A stretch of DNA of 13,818 bases from CAKZQX01 sp034437035 (GTDB lineage: Bacteria > Chloroflexota > Chloroflexia > Chloroflexales > Chloroflexaceae), in NCBI GenBank assembly GCA_034437035.1, contig DAOTUI010000017.1, positions 1 through 13,818 on the forward strand. The letters are read 5' to 3'. The translations under genes and the position numbers were made by a program. Below, piece by piece: positions 6,929-13,818 of the stretch. Within the stretch, counting starts at the first letter, position 1; each line of letters starts with the position of its first letter. The notes below the pieces were generated by a model that worked only from the letters and a program-made list of their open reading frames with translations, had not been told where the DNA came from and did not search any database.

Positions 6929-7999
6929 ATGAAAGTATGGAATTGTCTCATGGGTGGATATTCAAGAAGTTTCTTTATAAGAATATTGCGTATAGTTCTG
7001 GGTTTAACTGTAAGTGGTTTGTCTTTGTATCTGGCTGTGCGGAATGTCGAATATAAGGATGTGATCCGGGTACTACGTCACGCCAATATATGGTTTATCT
7101 GCTTGTCATTAACAAGCGTAGCCCTGAATATTCTAGGGAAAGCCCTACGCTGGCAGGTATTAATGGGCAAGCATGGTCAGGAAGTGCCCTTCAGGGTAAT
7201 ACTCGGTGTTCTGCTAATTGGGCAGATGTTGAATACACTCATTCCAGCACGGGTGGGTGATATCAGTCGTGCATATATGCTTGGTCGTGTCGGATTGAGT
7301 AGAATATTTATACTTGGAACAGTTGCGTTAGAGAAGATCTTGGACATGCTTTCCTATGTTTTTCTGTTTTTACTATTGATTATCTTGATGCCGGTACCAG
7401 GGTGGGTGCGTCAACCAGTTTATCCCTTTGTAATCATTGCTATGAGTGTTTTTCTAACGACACTCCTCCTGGTACGTCGTCAGAAATGGTTGATCCAGTC
7501 CGACTTCTGGATGAAGAAGTGGTTGCGCTGGAATATAAGTGAGCGGATAACAATCAGGATCAAAAATGGTCTGGCAAGTTTGAGTATCTTACAGGATTAT
7601 AAAAATAATATCAGACTTGGTCTGTTGTCTGTCATTGTCTGGAGCACAGCCGTCTTAACAAATTACCTTGTAATGCGAGCACTTGCTTTGGATATTCCTT
7701 CTATAGCTGCTCTCTTCCTTTTGATTGTGTTGCAGGCGGGTATCTCAATACCATCTGTTCCAGGGCAAATTGGGGTTTTTGAATATCTGTGTGTATTGGC
7801 ACTTGGGGTGTTTGCCATTGATAGTACAACAGCCTTGAGCTATGGTGTATTACTCCACATGATTGTGTTATTGCCAATTATTATCTCGAGTATCCTCTTT
7901 CTTTGGGGGACTGAATTCAACTTGCGGTACGCGATGATTGGAGTGAGTGACGGCAATGTTGCAACTGTACCACTGGTAGAACAGTCTACTGAGAGATGA
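6929..7999 (+). CDS. Flippase-like integral membrane protein (UPF0104 / LPG-synthase transmembrane family)
   Basis: The protein has about eight hydrophobic segments and the signatures of the family that includes YbhN, AglD's C-terminal domain and the flippase domain of MprF. These are LNTLIPARVGDISRAYMLGR (103-122 from this start), ALEKILDMLSYVFLF and, near the C-terminus, SIPSVPGQIGVFEYLC. Members are thought to act in translocation or modification of polyprenyl- or glycerol-linked glycolipids, which fits a glycan locus. The open frame extends upstream to an ATG at 6854, but the extra 25 residues are Cys/His-rich, unlike the family, and would overlap the preceding gene by 26 bases. I therefore prefer Met at 6929 (356 residues), with 6950 also possible. 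Neither has a strong ribosome binding site. Codons look more AT-rich than in the flanking genes. The exact transported lipid is unknown. Confidence 0.85.
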   Translation: MKVWNCLMGGYSRSFFIRILRIVLGLTVSGLSLYLAVRNVEYKDVIRVLRHANIWFICLSLTSVALNILGKALRWQVLMGKHGQEVPFRVILGVLLIGQMLNTLIPARVGDISRAYMLGRVGLSRIFILGTVALEKILDMLSYVFLFLLLIILMPVPGWVRQPVYPFVIIAMSVFLTTLLLVRRQKWLIQSDFWMKKWLRWNISERITIRIKNGLASLSILQDYKNNIRLGLLSVIVWSTAVLTNYLVMRALALDIPSIAALFLLIVLQAGISIPSVPGQIGVFEYLCVLALGVFAIDSTTALSYGVLLHMIVLLPIIISSILFLWGTEFNLRYAMIGVSDGNVATVPLVEQSTER

Positions 8000-8002
8000 G
8001 GT

Positions 8003-8788
8003 ATGACGCATCAACTTTCTCGCGGCATACCCGCTCCTGTCTGTATTGCCGGAGTGCCGGTGCATCCCATTCGCTTGCAAGAACTTCTCCTCTGGCTATC
8101 ACAGAGATTAAGCCTCCAGCAGCAAACCGTGGTGATGTACTGTAATGTCCATGCCGTAAACCTTGCTCAGCGCCATCAGACCTTTCGTGCTGCTATGAAA
8201 AAGGCAGATATAATCTTTTGTGATGGGTATGGTGTACGAATAGCGGCAACACTGTTACAGCGAAGGGTTCCGGAACGATTTACTCCTCCGGATTGGATCG
8301 ACCAGTTATTGGCGCTTTGTGCGCAGAACCATTACCGGGTCTTTTTACTAGGCGGCAAGCCAGGTGTAGCCGCACATGCAATTGAATGCCTTCATAGACG
8401 TTTCTCAGAAGTACAGATGACAGCACACCATGGATACTTTGCTTACGATGATAATGCCGACGTTCTCCAGGCAGTTCATACATATGCGCCGCATATCTTG
8501 CTTGTAGGAATGGGGATGCCACGACAGGAAGAGTGGATTTATGCTAATCAAGCATATCTGTCAGTCCCCTTAATTATGACCGTAGGGGCACTCTTTGACT
8601 ATCTGGCAGAAGAAGTTCCACGCGGCCCACGCTGGTTAACTGATAATGGCTTTGAATGGTTGTGTCGTCTGGTTATCGAGCCACGACGTCTCTGGCGGCG
8701 GTATCTTCTGGGCAATCCCTACTTCGCCTGGTTAGTTGTCCGGCAAATGCTACGCGCTGCTATGCGGTATCTTTACAAGAAAAAATAA
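8003..8788 (+). CDS. WecG/TagA/CpsF-family glycosyltransferase (GT26)
   Basis: The 261-residue product aligns by eye along the whole family pattern: IAGVPVHPI near the start, YCNVHAVNLA (46-55), ADIIFCDGYGVRIAA with the conserved Asp74, RVFLLGGKPGVA, HHGYF, ILLVGMGMPRQEEW (165-178), VGALFDYLA and the C-terminal GFEWLCRLVIEPRRLWRRYLLGN. These peripheral membrane enzymes add an N-acetylmannosamine-type sugar (or, in CpsF-type members, another sugar) to a polyprenyl-diphospho-linked first sugar, normally as the second step of glycan assembly. The gene starts three bases after the previous stop (7997-7999), with purine-rich GAGATGAGG directly upstream. It most likely acts on the product of one of the two phosphoglycosyl transferases in the window. 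The family is secure; donor and acceptor are inferred. Confidence 0.93.
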   Translation: MTHQLSRGIPAPVCIAGVPVHPIRLQELLLWLSQRLSLQQQTVVMYCNVHAVNLAQRHQTFRAAMKKADIIFCDGYGVRIAATLLQRRVPERFTPPDWIDQLLALCAQNHYRVFLLGGKPGVAAHAIECLHRRFSEVQMTAHHGYFAYDDNADVLQAVHTYAPHILLVGMGMPRQEEWIYANQAYLSVPLIMTVGALFDYLAEEVPRGPRWLTDNGFEWLCRLVIEPRRLWRRYLLGNPYFAWLVVRQMLRAAMRYLYKKK

Positions 8789-8830
8789 CCTGTATCCCTG
8801 GTGTTTGCGGATAAAGGCTAATGTTGTTTT
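8789..8830 (+). terminator. Weak candidate terminator after the TagA-type gene
   Basis: CCT-G-TATCC (8789-8797) can pair with GGATA-A-AGG (8809-8817), with one internal mismatch, and a loose T-rich run (TTGTTTTT) ends about 13 bases later. The stem is short and the T-run is not adjacent, so this is a marginal call. It fits a transcription-unit boundary because a promoter follows directly. Confidence 0.25.
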
Positions 8831-8858
8831 TGTGCTTTCTCGCGTTCCATGGTACACT
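8830..8858 (+). promoter_or_regulatory. Predicted sigma-70-type promoter for the WbaP-type gene
   Basis: TTGTGC (8830-8835), a 17-base spacer and TACACT (8853-8858) form a -35/-10 pair, with TGG before the -10 giving an extended -10. It lies in the 169-bp gap before the gene at 8958, and transcription would start near 8865, just ahead of a leader hairpin. Confidence 0.5.
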
Positions 8859-8870
8859 TTGGCCGCCTTA

Positions 8871-8915
8871 GCACTTCCCATTTACCCGGCTCTCGATCAA
8901 TTGGGCGGGAAGTGC
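8871..8915 (+). promoter_or_regulatory. Leader inverted repeat (9-bp arms) upstream of the WbaP-type gene
   Basis: GCACTTCCC (8871-8879) is a perfect inverted repeat of GGGAAGTGC (8907-8915), with a further CCC/GGG pairing inside the 27-base loop. It sits immediately downstream of the predicted start site, so it would form a hairpin at the 5' end of the transcript or serve as a dimeric-protein operator. TTTTT follows at about 8923, but about seven bases after the stem, so termination or attenuation is only a possibility. Confidence 0.4.
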
Positions 8916-8957
8916 CCCGTAGGTTTTTCTATCATTATTTGAGCTATAGGGGGCTCC

Positions 8958-10358
8958 ATGGTTGAGCGCCTCAATACACGCTTTACAAACGGTGTACTGC
9001 TGGGAGATGTACTTCTGACCCTGCTGTGCCTGCATGGCGCATCGGTTTTACGATTGCACATGGATTTGGGTAAGTTCATCGATGCACCGAGTGTGTGGCT
9101 GGCATGGTATATTTATGCTATCGTTGGTCTCGTCTGGACCGTTGTCTTTCTGTTGCTGGGCCCCCAACGCGCGCTTTTTACCGATGGATTGATTGAGGCC
9201 ATTGGGCGACTTGTGACGGCAGTCGCCCTGGCCTCACTAACGTTTGCGGGGACGTTGTATCTCTCCTTTCGTGATGTCTCGCGGCTTCAATTTATCTACT
9301 TCGCCGTTGGTGATCTACTTCTTTTGCTTAGTCTACACCTTCTCGTGCGTTCATACATCCGTTTCGGAGCCAGTCATCGCTGGCAGCGCCGGGTCTTACT
9401 GGTAGGAGGTGAGCCAATAACGCAGCAATTGGCGACCGAGTTCGCCAGACGTCCCTGGACTGGTATTGATATCATTGGGTATGCCAACGATACGCCCCTC
9501 TCAAACAGTCGTATGGCCTTCTTGGGAGAAGTGGACGCAACACCCCAACTTGTGGTTGAGCATCGGATCGATGAGGTGATTTTCACCCTTCCGGCCCAAC
9601 GACACGATCAAGTCGCTCGTCTCTCATTGCAACTGCAACAACAGCCAGTTATGATACATATGGTACCAGGAATGCTTGATCTGGCGTTTGCTCGTGTCCC
9701 AATTGGAACACTTGGGGGTATTCCGCTGATCAGTTTGCGAGAGTCGGCACTGAGCCAGTCCCAGCGAATCTTGAAACGGGTTTTTGATGTGATTGCAAGC
9801 ATTTTCCTGTTAGGGCTATTAGCCCCACTGATGATATTAATCGCACTGCTGATCAAAATTGAGTCGCCAGGTCCGATTATTTTCATTCAGGAACGAATTG
9901 GTGAAAATGGCCGACGATTTAAGATGTTCAAGTTTCGCAGCATGTATCAAGATGCGGAGCAGCGTTGGCATGAAGTAGTGCGCTATGATAATAAGGGGCA
10001 TATACTGCATAAACATGGGGATGATCCTCGTGTGACTTATGTTGGGCGAAAACTGCGCCGTACCAGTCTCGATGAGTTGCCTCAGCTTTTTAATGTGCTT
10101 CGTGGTGAGATGAGTTTGGTCGGTCCTCGGCCAGAAATGCCGCAAATAACGATGGTTTACCAGTCCTGGCAATGGCAACGGTTTCGGGTTCCTTCTGGTA
10201 TGACTGGGTGGTGGCAAATCAATGGACGGAGTGTAAAGCCAATGCATCTTCATACAGAGGATGATCTCTACTACATTCAGAACTATTCCTTCTGGTTCGA
10301 TTTGCGAATTTTGCTTCGAACGGTGATAGTCGTAATCAGAGGCCATGGTGCATACTGA
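8958..10358 (+). CDS. Large (WbaP/polyprenyl glycosylphosphotransferase-type) phosphoglycosyl transferase
   Basis: The 466-residue protein has the long-form layout of the exopolysaccharide polyprenyl glycosylphosphotransferase family. Four hydrophobic segments lie in residues about 12-132, followed by a CoA-binding-like Rossmann region with RRVLLVGGEP (144-153), a hydrophobic helix at about 274-300 and the catalytic domain. That domain shows ESPGP (302-306), KMFKFRSM (322-329), the Asp372-Glu373 dyad in SLDELPQL, SLVGPRPEMP (386-395) and GMTGWWQINGRS (414-425). It starts a glycan by placing hexose-1-phosphate (often galactose or glucose) on undecaprenyl phosphate. AGGGGG at 8948-8953 lies four bases before the ATG. 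It is the second initiating enzyme in the window, under what appears to be its own promoter. The next gene overlaps its end by 14 bases. The sugar specificity cannot be read. Confidence 0.95.
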   Translation: MVERLNTRFTNGVLLGDVLLTLLCLHGASVLRLHMDLGKFIDAPSVWLAWYIYAIVGLVWTVVFLLLGPQRALFTDGLIEAIGRLVTAVALASLTFAGTLYLSFRDVSRLQFIYFAVGDLLLLLSLHLLVRSYIRFGASHRWQRRVLLVGGEPITQQLATEFARRPWTGIDIIGYANDTPLSNSRMAFLGEVDATPQLVVEHRIDEVIFTLPAQRHDQVARLSLQLQQQPVMIHMVPGMLDLAFARVPIGTLGGIPLISLRESALSQSQRILKRVFDVIASIFLLGLLAPLMILIALLIKIESPGPIIFIQERIGENGRRFKMFKFRSMYQDAEQRWHEVVRYDNKGHILHKHGDDPRVTYVGRKLRRTSLDELPQLFNVLRGEMSLVGPRPEMPQITMVYQSWQWQRFRVPSGMTGWWQINGRSVKPMHLHTEDDLYYIQNYSFWFDLRILLRTVIVVIRGHGAY

Positions 10359-11826
10359 AGAGACAGGGTGTATATGCGTTCGTACTGACTCTCCTGGTAA
10401 GACTGCTCATCATGCCGATCGTGCCAAAGATAGTATTTGCTTCCTACCTGGTTGGTTGACACTGCGCTGGTTAGCAACGCTGGCTTTCTTGCACGGGATG
10501 CTCTATGTTTTTATTGTGCCACCCTGGCAACATTATGATGAGCCAACCCATTTTGAATATGCTGCACTGATTGCGCTTCTGGAACGTCGTCCTTCGCCAG
10601 CTAGCGGTGAACTTGATCCTTCTATCAATCGTGCGATTGCCGAATCAATGTATCGCTTTCGCTTCTGGTCGCTCGATAATCAACCTGATTTAACAAGTAA
10701 CACTGATCAAACACTGCTCCTGGGATATAATCAACGGGTCCATCCACCATTGTACTATGCATTGATCTCATGGCCAATTCGTTGGTTACAAGAATATAGT
10801 GTTGAAATGCAGCTCTATGGAGCACGCCTGGTTTCAGTCGTGTTATATGTACTTACTATTGTCGTTGCGTGGCGATTATCAACTGTTCTCGCCGCTGAAA
10901 CACCGCTGTTCCATGTGATGTTTCCACTATTAGTAATGATTGTTCCGGCATTTAGTGACCTGATGAGTGCGGTAAACAATGATGTATTGGTGAATTTCAG
11001 TGCAGCAACATTGCTCCTTGGTTGTGTATTCTTAATACGTGATGGGATGCGCCCACTTCCCCTACTATTGGTTCTTTTAAGTTTTGCCATTGGCTTATTG
11101 ACCAAACGTAGTGCGGTTATTATGATTGTGCCCCTTCTGTTGGCCCTATTCTGGGCAATCCGGCGACATCCTATATCCTGGTGGTTATGGATCATAGGGG
11201 TGGTTGGGGTAAGTTTGCTTATAGGAGTGGGCGGGTTTCGTTATGAGACGGTTGATATTACAACTGGTACACAATCAGCTATTGTGTTGCGTTCCTGGCT
11301 TGTCGATCTGAATCAAAACTATCTACGGCTATCGTTTGAGAAGTTCTTTCAATCAATAATGGATTGGGAAACAAATCGGCAGGTTTATCCGTTTCTCTTT
11401 GAACGCATCTTTATGTCCTTCTGGCTGCGCTTTGCCTGGGGGCATGTTATGATGGGGCGTGTGTGGGAGTTTATGATGCTGGGGGTAGTGTTATTCAGTA
11501 GCGTTGGCTTAATTATGTGGAGCATACGTGATCGCCAGTACTTGGAAATCTGGAGACAACGCTGTATCTTGCTTTTTTTCCTTGCAGTTATAGTAGCCTG
11601 GGTGTTAATTTTTGTTCGATATCATAGTGAGGAGTATGTCTATTTTCCAGTTGGGCGGTATTTGTATACGGTTATGCTTCCAACTATCTGGCTGTTGCTG
11701 CTAGGATGGCACAGTGTAGTTAGGCGGCACTGGCCCAGTTATAGCGTCCCAGGGTTACTCTGCTTTTTTGTGCTTCTTGATACAACTGCCTGGGCTTACA
11801 CGCTTGTTAATTTTTACCATCGGTAG
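10345..11826 (+). CDS. Multi-pass membrane protein, DUF2142/GT-C glycosyltransferase-like
   Basis: This 493-residue protein has about ten to twelve hydrophobic segments after a polar N-terminus of about 35 residues. The first external loop carries PPWQHYDEPTHFEYAALI with an Asp65-Glu66 pair, the position where GT-C fold enzymes bind metal and lipid-phosphate donor. It is followed by a long loop ending in RVHPPLYYAL (131-140) and an AARL-like helix. This pattern is typical of DUF2142 proteins, which are thought to be polyprenyl-phosphate-dependent glycosyltransferases acting outside the membrane. A LLTKRSA motif lies mid-protein. It overlaps the preceding gene by 14 bases in another frame, suggesting tight coupling. 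The start is uncertain because the first 35 residues are polar and atypical, but no later in-frame Met precedes the first helix. The function is inferred from family resemblance. Confidence 0.82.
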   Translation: MVHTEETGCICVRTDSPGKTAHHADRAKDSICFLPGWLTLRWLATLAFLHGMLYVFIVPPWQHYDEPTHFEYAALIALLERRPSPASGELDPSINRAIAESMYRFRFWSLDNQPDLTSNTDQTLLLGYNQRVHPPLYYALISWPIRWLQEYSVEMQLYGARLVSVVLYVLTIVVAWRLSTVLAAETPLFHVMFPLLVMIVPAFSDLMSAVNNDVLVNFSAATLLLGCVFLIRDGMRPLPLLLVLLSFAIGLLTKRSAVIMIVPLLLALFWAIRRHPISWWLWIIGVVGVSLLIGVGGFRYETVDITTGTQSAIVLRSWLVDLNQNYLRLSFEKFFQSIMDWETNRQVYPFLFERIFMSFWLRFAWGHVMMGRVWEFMMLGVVLFSSVGLIMWSIRDRQYLEIWRQRCILLFFLAVIVAWVLIFVRYHSEEYVYFPVGRYLYTVMLPTIWLLLLGWHSVVRRHWPSYSVPGLLCFFVLLDTTAWAYTLVNFYHR

Positions 11827-11885
11827 CGGGTCTTCTGGCAGGATCAGGTGGTTTCTGTTTTAAGTAAGGCTTTTGTACTCGCTTT

Positions 11886-12599
11886 ATGGAAAAGGTGTAT
11901 AACATTGGTCGAACTCAACAACTGCTTCTCCGCATATCTCCCTGGATTGGTGCTCTTATTGTTCTGCTCTGGAGTAGTATAACGATTGAGGTTCCTGGAC
12001 AGGGAGCGCCGGCGGGTAATCAGGAAATTGGTCTGTTATACCGAGACCATTCATTTGGCCAGACTTTTGTAGCCGAGTATTCCCAACTGACGGCTATTCG
12101 AGTACGTCTGTTGCCGATGTCACCTGACTTGTCTGAACCAGTTACGTTGCGCCTGCGTCACTTTGCTGCCGGTACCCCGGATCTGGTTGTAGTCTCTATG
12201 CCAATTGATGCGATTACACCGATGGAAATGACAACATTCTCTTTTTCGTCATTATTGCTGAGTTCAGGAACCCTTACGATAACACCCACACTTGAGCTTC
12301 TCCTCGAAACACCAACGCTACCCCCGGCGGAAGGTGTCACAGCCATAGCCGGTCCAGATACTTACCCGTATGGTGCGCTGCTGGTCAATGGAGAGCAACG
12401 TGAGGGACTTGATCTGGCATTTCAACCGGTGTATCTCCGTCGCTGGTTTGACATGTTGTTGCCAGTGTCGCATATGGCGGCAGGCAAGCCGGGCATCCTG
12501 GGATGGCCGCCCTTCTATGCGTTGCTTGTTTATGGATATGGTTATGTGCTACTTTTGGGTCTAATCAAAATCTGGCGTGCGATATATCATCAGACATAA
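11886..12599 (+). CDS. Unrecognised two-anchor membrane protein with an extracytoplasmic beta-rich domain
   Basis: The 237-residue product has a hydrophobic helix at about 19-34 and another at about 208-229. Between them are about 170 residues of mostly alternating polar/hydrophobic sequence that look like beta strands. SFGQTFVAEYSQLTAIRVRL (56-75) and the later YPYGALLVNGE...LDLAFQPVY resemble jelly-roll, carbohydrate-binding-like extracytoplasmic domains seen in some membrane glycosyltransferases, but I cannot assign a family. The N-terminal helix could instead be a signal peptide. The gene follows the DUF2142-like gene by 59 bases and is the last before a new promoter, so it probably shares that transcript. 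A role as partner or substrate-binding subunit of the upstream GT-C-like protein is speculation from position and topology. Confidence 0.75.
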   Translation: MEKVYNIGRTQQLLLRISPWIGALIVLLWSSITIEVPGQGAPAGNQEIGLLYRDHSFGQTFVAEYSQLTAIRVRLLPMSPDLSEPVTLRLRHFAAGTPDLVVVSMPIDAITPMEMTTFSFSSLLLSSGTLTITPTLELLLETPTLPPAEGVTAIAGPDTYPYGALLVNGEQREGLDLAFQPVYLRRWFDMLLPVSHMAAGKPGILGWPPFYALLVYGYGYVLLLGLIKIWRAIYHQT

Positions 12600-12689
12600 T
12601 ATGATGCAGTGTCGTATGCAACATCGGGTAGAGATACTGTTTTGTCTGTCCTGCCTGAGGATTATACAACGTGTGCAATCTGGTCTTTA

Positions 12690-12718
12690 TTGACGTGGTC
12701 TGGCGCTTTTGCTACAAT
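12690..12718 (+). promoter_or_regulatory. Strong predicted sigma-70-type promoter for the Wzz-like gene
   Basis: TTGACG (12690-12695), a 17-base spacer and TACAAT (12713-12718) match consensus at five of six positions each, and TGC before the -10 gives an extended -10. Transcription would start near 12725, about 30 bases before the ATG at 12756. This is the best promoter in the window. Confidence 0.7.
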
Positions 12719-12743
12719 CTGCAAAGCTTGAGTACCCATCCGC

Positions 12744-12749
12744 AGGAGG
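12744..12749 (+). promoter_or_regulatory. Consensus Shine-Dalgarno site deciding the Wzz-like start
   Basis: AGGAGG lies six bases before the ATG at 12756, which fixes that start over the in-frame-looking GTG at 12753. It is the clearest ribosome binding site in the window; most other genes here have weak ones. Confidence 0.75.
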
Positions 12750-12755
12750 ATTGTG

Positions 12756-13818
12756 ATGGAATCGGAAATCGATCTGCGACCATATATTCTGGCAGTGCTA
12801 CACCGCTGGCGACTAATTGTGCTGTTCGGGATTGTGCTGGGATTGGTTGCGCTGCTGATTACGCTACTTCAACCGCCATCTTACACCGCTACTGCTGATG
12901 TACTCATTTTTCCTATGCGCTCGCAACTGGAGTTTGACTCGCGTTTTACTACCAGTGATGCGCCGGATGATGTGGGTACCCTTGCCTGGCAACAGGCGCT
13001 GGCACGGTTGGCTGAGAGTGGTGTGCTTGAAGAACGGGTCCGTTCGGATTTGCCGGCGGATCTGATTGACCAGGATCTTGCAGATCAACCGGGCAGTCTG
13101 GTTGGTCGGATTGAAGTATCGACTGAGGGTAATCTTTTACATCTGCAGGCCAGTGCTACCGATGCTCAGGAGGCGAAAGTACTGGTTGATATCTGGGCGC
13201 AAGCGTATGTCAGTCTGGTAAATGAGTTGTATGGCAGTGATACCGGGTTGACCCAGGAAGTGGAAGAGCAACTGGTAACAGCCCAGGAACGCTACGAGAG
13301 CGTACAGCAAGAACTTGAGACATTTGTCGGTACAAGTGAACTTATACCAATTGAACAGCAAATAGCAGTGCTGAACAGTCTGCTCCAGGGCTCCCGCGAG
13401 GCAAATCAGACGCTCTATACGGAGTATTTGTCGCGAACACATGCGCTTGAACTGGTTCTACGGGATGCGCAGACCTTACGTGAGCAAAGTGAAGCCGGCG
13501 CATCCGATGATCTGGCAAATAGCCTGGCACTGCTGGCACTCCGTACACGTACGGTTGGTGATGTGCAACTCCCGGTTGAACTACGCTTTGATGATCCCGG
13601 TGCATTGACCCAGGTGACCGGGTCAACCGTTGATGATCTCAATGCGCTAATCGGTATATTGCAGCAGCGGCAACAGGAACTGGTGGCTGAGTCACAAGAA
13701 CTGGCCCAGGCTATCGCCAGTGGTGATGGAACAGCGGCCGCGCTAACTGCCGAACAACGTAGCGCGTATGAAGAGCAGTTGACTGCGCTGCAGCAACAGA
13801 AGGAGCAGCAGACTGCTC
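12756..13818 (+). CDS. Wzz-like chain-length determinant / polysaccharide co-polymerase (partial, runs off right edge)
   Basis: The frame is open from the ATG to the window end (354 codons, no stop). The protein opens MESEIDLRPYILAVLHRWR and then a membrane helix (about 19-38), followed by QPPSYTATADVLIFP, the classic start of Wzz-domain proteins. A long, Gln/Glu-rich, mostly helical periplasmic region with predicted coiled-coil stretches (about 165-195 and 295-354) follows. Such proteins set the length of exported polysaccharide together with a Wzy-type polymerase. In Gram-positive and some other bacteria they pair with, or are fused to, a tyrosine autokinase. Whether a second membrane helix or a kinase domain follows lies beyond the window. 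It has its own strong promoter and ribosome binding site. Confidence 0.88.
   Translation, partial: MESEIDLRPYILAVLHRWRLIVLFGIVLGLVALLITLLQPPSYTATADVLIFPMRSQLEFDSRFTTSDAPDDVGTLAWQQALARLAESGVLEERVRSDLPADLIDQDLADQPGSLVGRIEVSTEGNLLHLQASATDAQEAKVLVDIWAQAYVSLVNELYGSDTGLTQEVEEQLVTAQERYESVQQELETFVGTSELIPIEQQIAVLNSLLQGSREANQTLYTEYLSRTHALELVLRDAQTLREQSEAGASDDLANSLALLALRTRTVGDVQLPVELRFDDPGALTQVTGSTVDDLNALIGILQQRQQELVAESQELAQAIASGDGTAAALTAEQRSAYEEQLTALQQQKEQQTA

Noticed and set aside
8903..8922. GGCGGGAAGTGCC as a JUMPstart/ops element for RfaH-type antitermination
   Set aside because: It does not match the ops core GGCGGTAGCGTG and is fully explained as one arm of the inverted repeat.
8736..8942. 68-codon ORF between the TagA-type and WbaP-type genes
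   Set aside because: It begins inside the TagA-type gene in another frame, covers the promoter and hairpin, and has no ribosome binding site or recognisable protein features.

Overview
The window looks like part of a cell-surface polysaccharide or protein-glycan biosynthesis locus, and every supported gene is on the + strand. The organism cannot be named from the sequence alone. The mix of a large membrane CapD/FlaA1-type dehydratase, a DUF2142-like multi-pass protein, a Wzz-like protein and extended -10 promoters would suit a filamentous Chloroflexota bacterium (Chloroflexus/Roseiflexus-like). That is a guess from general familiarity, not a database result.

Layout. Positions 1-1009 are a decayed left edge: a tail of an ORF entering from the left, then the C-terminal half of a family-4 glycosyltransferase broken by two small mobile elements. 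From a promoter at about 1204-1232 runs a first gene set: PLP sugar aminotransferase (1259-2449), small PglC-type phosphoglycosyl transferase (2446-3108), membrane-anchored nucleotide-sugar 4,6-dehydratase (3213-5147), O-antigen ligase/polymerase-like protein (5185-6450), a small membrane protein gene broken by a third mobile element (6450-6879), a flippase-like UPF0104/LPG-synthase-type membrane protein (6929-7999) and a WecG/TagA glycosyltransferase (8003-8788). A second promoter and leader hairpin (8830-8915) precede a large WbaP-type phosphoglycosyl transferase (8958-10358), a DUF2142/GT-C-like membrane protein (10345-11826) and an unrecognised two-anchor protein (11886-12599). A third, near-consensus promoter (12690-12718) precedes a Wzz-like chain-length gene that runs off the right edge.

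How the genes fit together (inference). The dehydratase would make a UDP-4-keto-6-deoxy sugar and the aminotransferase would aminate it. The small phosphoglycosyl transferase would then load the sugar-phosphate on undecaprenyl phosphate, the same chemistry as PglF-PglE-PglC. The TagA-type enzyme and others would extend the chain, and the ligase/polymerase-like, flippase-like and Wzz-like proteins would handle export, polymerisation and chain length. The second, larger phosphoglycosyl transferase suggests a second lipid-linked glycan or an alternative first sugar.

The most notable finding is a family of roughly 108-bp MITE-like elements, with three copies in the window at 739-846, 851-959 and 6486-6594. 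They have GGGAAGCGGAA...TTCCGCTTCCC ends and 3-bp AT-only target duplications. Two copies are 108/109 identical and inverted relative to each other. Removing each element plus one target copy restores an open, sensible reading frame in both disrupted genes, which reveals the ancestral sequences exactly.
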